Of a stretch of DNA of 64,000 bases, positions 59,165-64,000 are shown one piece after another (within the stretch, counting starts at the first letter, position 1; every line of letters begins with the position of its first letter). The notes below the pieces were generated by a model. The model was not told the DNA's origin. It did not search any database and saw only the letters and a list, made by a program, of their open reading frames with translations. Location of the stretch: contig JALEGB010000012.1 in assembly GCA_022760355.1 (NCBI GenBank), forward strand, positions 1 to 64,000, given 5' to 3'. The stretch comes from Neomegalonema sp. Its GTDB lineage: Bacteria > Pseudomonadota > Alphaproteobacteria > Rhodobacterales > Rhodobacteraceae. A program made the translations under genes and the position numbers.

Positions 59165-59309
59165 GGAAGTCGCGCCGCTCCGTTTCCAGCTGCTCACAGC
59201 TATTTTTGCTCGCGAATTGCGCGCGAGACACTTACCTGGGGTCGATGTATGTAGCCCTAGCGCCCGAGTCTATGACAGTGGCGAGGGTGATTGCGACTTG
59301 GACCAGCTG

Positions 59310-59858
59310 ATGCGACTGTTTTTCGTCCTACTACTCGTTCCCATTGTGGAAATCTCACTGTTCGTCGTGATTGGCGGCCGAATCGGCCTCTGGTGGACGC
59401 TCGCTATTGTTGCGGCGACGGCGTTGATCGGCGCTACTGCGATTCGGGCGCAGGGCCGTCGGGTGCTTCAGCGAATCGGTCAGCTTGAGAGTCTGAATGA
59501 CGCCGGTTCGACAATGATTAACGGCGTGATGATCGCCGTCGCCGGCCTCCTTTTGCTGACCCCTGGCTTCCTGACGGATACTTTCGGACTGCTTTTGCTG
59601 ACGCCATGGGTGCGTTCCGTTCTTGAAGGCGTCATCAAGAAACACGTTATCGTCGTTGCTCAAAACGACATGCGCGCCCGCGCCGGCTTCGCCGCGGAAA
59701 CCGCAGATAGGGAGCCCGAGCCAACGCCGAGCAGCGCGTCGCTGCATTCTGAGACCGATCAACCGGATCGATCGCAAAGCGAGGAAGCCCCGCGCCGACC
59801 AACGGGCCGGCCGGAACGCGATGCGGACGACGCGATCATCATCGATTCAAAAAACTAG
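59310..59858 (+). CDS. fxsA: FxsA family membrane protein
   Basis: MRLFFVLLLVPIVEISLFVVIGGRIGLWWTLAIVAATALIGATAIRAQG; GVMIAVAGLLLLTPGFLTDTFGLLLL. Confidence 0.9.
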   Translation: MRLFFVLLLVPIVEISLFVVIGGRIGLWWTLAIVAATALIGATAIRAQGRRVLQRIGQLESLNDAGSTMINGVMIAVAGLLLLTPGFLTDTFGLLLLTPWVRSVLEGVIKKHVIVVAQNDMRARAGFAAETADREPEPTPSSASLHSETDQPDRSQSEEAPRRPTGRPERDADDAIIIDSKN

Positions 59859-59942
59859 CCTAAACGGCGGCTCGACCCCGCTTGCGGAGTGTTTGCGGGT
59901 CGGTTTTAAGCTCGGCCACCAAGTTCATGGAGATCAACGCCG

Positions 59943-60431
59943 ATGTCGACCGACGAAACCATCGAGACTACGGACACGCCGCAGCTGAAAACGCTGACGC
60001 AATACGCCCGTTCCATTCACTTCACGAATGACGCCGCGACGAACAATACGCCGGTTCGCGGCAACCCGACAATCAACGTGAAGGTCGAGGTCTCAACCCA
60101 AAACGCCCCAGAAGGTCGCCACGTCGTCGCGCTGGAGCTGTCGGTTGAGGCGAACGCTGGCGAGGACGCCGTTTTCACCATTGAGATCGACTATGTTGGC
60201 GTGTTCGAGGTCACTGGCGTGCCGGAAGAGAAGATGCCAGTCGTCCTCCAGGTTGAATGTCCGCGGATGCTGTTCCCGTTCGCGCGCCGCCTTATTGCGG
60301 ATATGAGCCGCGAGGGCGGATTTATGCCGCTGCTGCTGGATCCAATCGATTTCCTCGGACTGTTCATGCAGCAGCGCAAAGCGGCGGACGAGGGCGGCGC
60401 TAAACTGGAAAATGGCGCGGACGTCCACTGA
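59943..60431 (+). CDS. secB: Protein-export chaperone SecB
   Basis: NPTINVKVEVSTQNAPEGRHVVALELSVEA; LQVECPRMLFPFARRLIADMSREGGFMPLLLDPIDF. Confidence 0.97.
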   Translation: MSTDETIETTDTPQLKTLTQYARSIHFTNDAATNNTPVRGNPTINVKVEVSTQNAPEGRHVVALELSVEANAGEDAVFTIEIDYVGVFEVTGVPEEKMPVVLQVECPRMLFPFARRLIADMSREGGFMPLLLDPIDFLGLFMQQRKAADEGGAKLENGADVH

Positions 60432-60544
60432 TCGCCGATTCCTGCGCGGTGATCGAGCGGCGCGCCATTCCAGCTATGCAGGCGCGTCGCCGAACTGCTC
60501 CGGCGGCCAATCTTTTCGTTCGGATCGCAACCCGAGAATCTAGC

Positions 60545-61279
60545 TTACTCGGATTCCCCGCTAGATTTGTCCACCAGGCCCGTTGCGTACCAAGATGCTT
60601 GGTCCCCCAGCGTTGCGACAAACGCCGTGTGCGCCGCTTTCTCGGCCTCTGAGAGCAGGCTTCGCCGTTGGGGTCGGGAACCAGCAGCCGCTCGTGCGCT
60701 CAACTCCGCAGCCGCTCGCGTCTGCTGTGAATTTTGTCCTGCATGGGCGTCAAGGCTCAGCCCCGGCTGACGACCGCCGGTAAGCTCCAAATATACTTCG
60801 GCGAGCAATTCCGCATCGAGCAACGCTCCGTGTTTCTCCCGCGCGGAGTTGTCAATTGCGAAACGCCGGCACAGCGCGTCGAGTGAGTTCTGTGCGCCTG
60901 GATAGCGTTTTCTGGCGATACCGAGCGTATCGACAACGCGCTTCGGATCCAACGGCTTCAAAGACAGTCGGGCGAATTCCGCGTTGATGAACCGAACATC
61001 GAAGGCTGCGTTGTGAATGACGAGCGGATCGTCGCCGATGAAATCAATGAAACTGTCGACGATGGCGCGAAATATCGGTTTGCCGACCAGATCTTCATCT
61101 TTCACGCCGGTAATATCGATCGACCCCTGAGATAGTCGGCGCTGTGGATCAATAAATACGTGATACACTTCGCCGGAGGCGACGCGGTTGATCATTTCGA
61201 CGCAACCGATCTCAAAGATTCGATCGCCATTTTCAGCGTCCAGCCCGGTCGTTTCCGTATCGAGCGCTATCTCACGCAT
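60545..61279 (-). CDS. dnaQ: DNA polymerase III epsilon subunit
   Basis: REIALDTETTGLDAENGDRIFEIGCVE; HNAAFDVRFINAE. Confidence 0.96.
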   Translation of the reverse strand: MREIALDTETTGLDAENGDRIFEIGCVEMINRVASGEVYHVFIDPQRRLSQGSIDITGVKDEDLVGKPIFRAIVDSFIDFIGDDPLVIHNAAFDVRFINAEFARLSLKPLDPKRVVDTLGIARKRYPGAQNSLDALCRRFAIDNSAREKHGALLDAELLAEVYLELTGGRQPGLSLDAHAGQNSQQTRAAAELSARAAAGSRPQRRSLLSEAEKAAHTAFVATLGDQASWYATGLVDKSSGESE

Positions 61280-61294
61280 GGCTTTTCCATATCC

Positions 61295-61909
61295 TCATAC
61301 GCCTTGCAACGGCCGGCCAAAACGGCGCTCCAGATCAGACAGGATTTCGACGACTTGGCGCTTCGCGTCAGCGATGTCGATACTGGTGTCGACGACATAA
61401 TCAGCACGCGCACGCTTTTCGCCATCCGGCATTTGCCGCGACAGTATTTTGTCGAGAGCGACTTCGGTCATGGTTGGTCGCGCCAGAACCCTCTGGCGCT
61501 GAATCTCCGGCGATGTCGAAACGACCACCACCACGTCACATGCGGTCTCCGCTCCCGTCTCGAACAGCAGTGGAATATCAAAGACGACAAACGGTTTTCC
61601 CGCCGCCTGCTGCTGCGCTGCGAATCGTTCGCGATCAGCGGTTACGAGCGGGTGGATGGCGTCTTCGAGTTTCGCCAACAGCGTCGGGTCCGCCAGAACG
61701 GCTGCGCGCAACCTGTCTCGATCGACGGCGCCATCCAACAGCGCATCGGGCGCCAAGGCGCCAATGACCTGCGCTCCTTCGCCGTCTGCACGATAAAGAG
61801 CGGCGACGGCGGCGTCGGCGTCGTGAACCGCTCCCCCCAGATCCTTAAACAACTTTGAAGTTGTCGACTTCCCCATGCCGATCGAGCCGGTCAATCCGAT
61901 CCTTATCAT
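61295..61909 (-). CDS. coaE: Dephospho-CoA kinase
   Basis: MIRIGLTGSIGMGKSTTSKLFKDLG; FDIPLLFETGAETACDVVVVV. Confidence 0.96.
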   Translation of the reverse strand: MIRIGLTGSIGMGKSTTSKLFKDLGGAVHDADAAVAALYRADGEGAQVIGALAPDALLDGAVDRDRLRAAVLADPTLLAKLEDAIHPLVTADRERFAAQQQAAGKPFVVFDIPLLFETGAETACDVVVVVSTSPEIQRQRVLARPTMTEVALDKILSRQMPDGEKRARADYVVDTSIDIADAKRQVVEILSDLERRFGRPLQGV

Positions 61910-61918
61910 GTCGATCGC

Positions 61919-62797
61919 CTATGCCTTTGAGTTACGCGCATTCAGTACCCGAATGACCTCATTGCGCAGCCCTGCATCGACCTGAACTGGACAATCGAAC
62001 CAGGCGTCAAAACAAGGCCGGGCTTGATGCAACAACATGCCTAGACCATCAACCAGCCGCGCCCCGGCGCCTTCTGCATCCTCTAAAAATACCGTTTTTA
62101 GAGGAACATAGATCAGATCAGCGGCAATAACATGTTTATCAAGCTGTGGAAAACGCCAGGGACGCGCGCCTTCGAGCTCGCCATGCATTCCATATGTCGT
62201 CGCATGAACGATCAATGATGCGCCATCGTAGAACCGCTCTGACGCAGGCCATCCTTCAACAACGCGAACCCGCCCGTCGAAAGTCGCCGCAATCGCCTCA
62301 GCTCTCGCCGGCGTTCGGTTCGATATCCGAACTTCCTTGGCGCCGCGCGCAATTAAACCCTCAACAATTGCGCGCGCCGCCCCTCCAGCGCCAATAATAC
62401 AAGCCGTTTGACCCTCAGAGACAAACCCTGTTTCTTCTTGCAGGTTCTCCAAGAATCCATATCCATCAGTACTATCGCCAATAACATCGCCATTACTAAA
62501 AACAACAAGATTAACGGACTGCGCACGGGATGCTGTCTCTGAAACACGCGTACAAAGCTTATATGCCGCCTCCTTTAGAGGAGCTGTAATATTAAATCCG
62601 GAAAATCCGATCTTTGGTGCGATTTCAAACAGATTTTTTAGATCAATATCTTCGACATCCATTGGAATATAGGCGCCGCTAATCCCGTGTTTTCTAAACC
62701 AGTAGTTATGAATAATCGGAGAAAGCGAATGCGCTGTTGGTTTACCTAATACCGCCGCTAAACGATGCGTGGACATCAACTCTTTCCTTTTACGCAA
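61919..62797 (-). CDS. aroE: Shikimate dehydrogenase
   Basis: RLAAVLGKPTAHSLSPIIHNYWFRKHG; FNITAPLKEAAYKL; IIGAGGAARAIVEGLI; DLIYVPLKTVFL. Confidence 0.95.
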   Translation of the reverse strand: MRKRKELMSTHRLAAVLGKPTAHSLSPIIHNYWFRKHGISGAYIPMDVEDIDLKNLFEIAPKIGFSGFNITAPLKEAAYKLCTRVSETASRAQSVNLVVFSNGDVIGDSTDGYGFLENLQEETGFVSEGQTACIIGAGGAARAIVEGLIARGAKEVRISNRTPARAEAIAATFDGRVRVVEGWPASERFYDGASLIVHATTYGMHGELEGARPWRFPQLDKHVIAADLIYVPLKTVFLEDAEGAGARLVDGLGMLLHQARPCFDAWFDCPVQVDAGLRNEVIRVLNARNSKA

Positions 62798-62799
62798 TG

Positions 62800-63495
62800 C
62801 TACCGCGCCAGTGCGCCATGTTCCTGCAAGGCTCCGATCAACGACATCAGAGGCAAGCCGAGCGCTGAAAAATAGTCGCCGTCCAAACGTTCGATCAGCT
62901 GCGCGCCCAGCGCTTCAATCTCATAACAGGCGACGGACGCAAGCACGCCGGGCCCTACCGCCGCTAAATAGGCCCGCAGCGCGCTGTCGGACATGGCGCG
63001 CATCGTTACTGATACGCGGTGCGCATCGCTCCACAGCAATTTTCCCCGGTCAACGAGCACAGTCGCGCCAACTAACGCATGTGTTCGCCCTTGCATACGC
63101 CGCAACCGCTCATACGCCGCCTCTATTGAGGCGGCCTTTTGAAGAACTTCTCCATCCAGAACCAACAACTGATCGCCGCCGATGATCAAACCATCTTCGA
63201 GTGCGCTAACCGTTTGCGCTTTCGCCTGCGCCAGCTCGAGCGCGAGCATGTCTGGCCTGGCGGCGCGCGATGTGGCGATCAACGCGGTTTCATCGAGCCG
63301 AGCGGGACGCGCCGTCACGCGTATGCCCGCATTTTCCAGCAGCCTTCGCCGAATCGCGCTTCCCGAAGCAAGCGTCAACGCCTTGAGCTGAAGCGGAGGG
63401 AACGCATGTTCACCAGTCAAATTCTCGATCTCCCCATTGTGAAAAACCTGTGCAGCCTTTGTGCGCAAGCTCCTGTTTGTCGCCGACCGTTTCAC
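62800..63495 (-). CDS. Maf family nucleotide pyrophosphatase
   Basis: LTLASGSAIRRRLLENAG; GLIIGGDQLLVLDGEVLQK; YEIEALGAQLIERLDGDYFSALGLPL; N-terminal start uncertain. Confidence 0.92.
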   Translation of the reverse strand: MKRSATNRSLRTKAAQVFHNGEIENLTGEHAFPPLQLKALTLASGSAIRRRLLENAGIRVTARPARLDETALIATSRAARPDMLALELAQAKAQTVSALEDGLIIGGDQLLVLDGEVLQKAASIEAAYERLRRMQGRTHALVGATVLVDRGKLLWSDAHRVSVTMRAMSDSALRAYLAAVGPGVLASVACYEIEALGAQLIERLDGDYFSALGLPLMSLIGALQEHGALAR

Positions 63496-63801
63496 GCCAA
63501 CTCTCCACTAAAGGTAGAGTTTGATAGGATCCGTTCTTTGCTGACGGCAAGAAACTCGATTGGGCTGTGCAACTCTTCAAATTGAACGAACCTCAAGCTT
63601 GACGTGGCGCCCTGGGCACAGACTCGCGCCTAGAGATCGCAGCCGGCGCCAGATTTAGAAATTTCTGGAATTTAACGTCGGATATTTGCCTCTGGATAAC
63701 CCCAGTGGATATGTGGAAACGACAGGTTCCGTCGGCCGACCTTTTCTGATTTCCCAGGATTCACAGGCCAACAACCATCCAACCAAAAAAGAATCTCTTA
63801 T
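63496..63801. other. Candidate chromosomal replication origin region (maf-hemE intergenic)
   Basis: Divergent maf/hemE; AT-enriched stretch; near-consensus DnaA boxes TTATCCAGA (rc, 63691-63699) and GTTTCCACA (rc, 63712-63720); hemE flanks Cori in Caulobacter. Confidence 0.5.
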
Positions 63802-64000
63802 ATGATTGATTGTTCGCACACCCCCTTCATGCGCGCTTTGCGTGGTCACGCCGCGCGGCCGAGCCCTGTCTGGATCATGCGTCAAGCTGGGCGCTACCTG
63901 CCAGAGTACCGCGAACTTCGCGCAGAAGCCGGCGACTTCCTTTCGCTGTGTTTCACACCGAAATTCGCCGTGGAGGCGACGCTGCAGCCGATCCGTCGTT
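63802..64000 (+). CDS. hemE: Uroporphyrinogen decarboxylase, N-terminal part (runs off window)
   Basis: Translation [66 protein letters not shown]. Confidence 0.95.
   Translation, partial: MIDCSHTPFMRALRGHAARPSPVWIMRQAGRYLPEYRELRAEAGDFLSLCFTPKFAVEATLQPIRR

Noticed and set aside
58854-59309. N-terminal extension of the fxsA ORF
   Set aside because: Overlaps the Tim44-like gene in antisense; FxsA begins at MRLFFVLLLVPIVEISLF (59310).
63655-63885. 76-aa minus-strand ORF overlapping hemE start
   Set aside because: Overlaps hemE in antisense and the putative origin; no supporting features.

Overview
64 kb window from an alphaproteobacterial chromosome (GC-rich; inferred from gene content and order). 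It is mostly housekeeping sequence, read here as about 59 protein-coding genes and 2 tRNAs. Main blocks: a PBP1A-type transpeptidase; glnK-amtB; tRNA-Pro(CGG) and tRNA-Gln(TTG); a BON/OmpA protein followed by a 1314-aa coiled-coil/helix-hairpin-helix protein; a PHA depolymerase region with a Lys/Ala-rich HTH protein; an imelysin / di-heme oxidoreductase / imelysin / DUF1513 iron cluster; grpE-hrcA // rph-rdgB-ridA-hemW; rlmN; an ECF sigma factor next to a Tad/Cpa pilus locus (cpaB-C-D-E-F-tadB-tadC); a secreted tandem-repeat protein of unknown function; typA; a chemoreceptor with a C-terminal sensor-like region; apt-mtnP; and smr-mltA-Tim44 / fxsA-secB / dnaQ-coaE-aroE-maf // hemE. The last block matches the neighbourhood of the chromosomal origin in Caulobacter-like alphaproteobacteria. 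No CRISPR array, rRNA, intact transposase or prophage was seen. Least-explained items: (1) short dispersed, partly palindromic repeats that start exactly at TAG stop codons (inside CTAG) of several unrelated genes; (2) a basic secreted protein with four ~70-residue repeats beside the Tad locus; (3) a membrane-anchored coiled-coil protein with four HhH modules; (4) an abrupt GC drop within aroE next to the putative origin. Nothing was computed with external tools; family names come from recognised motifs and gene context.
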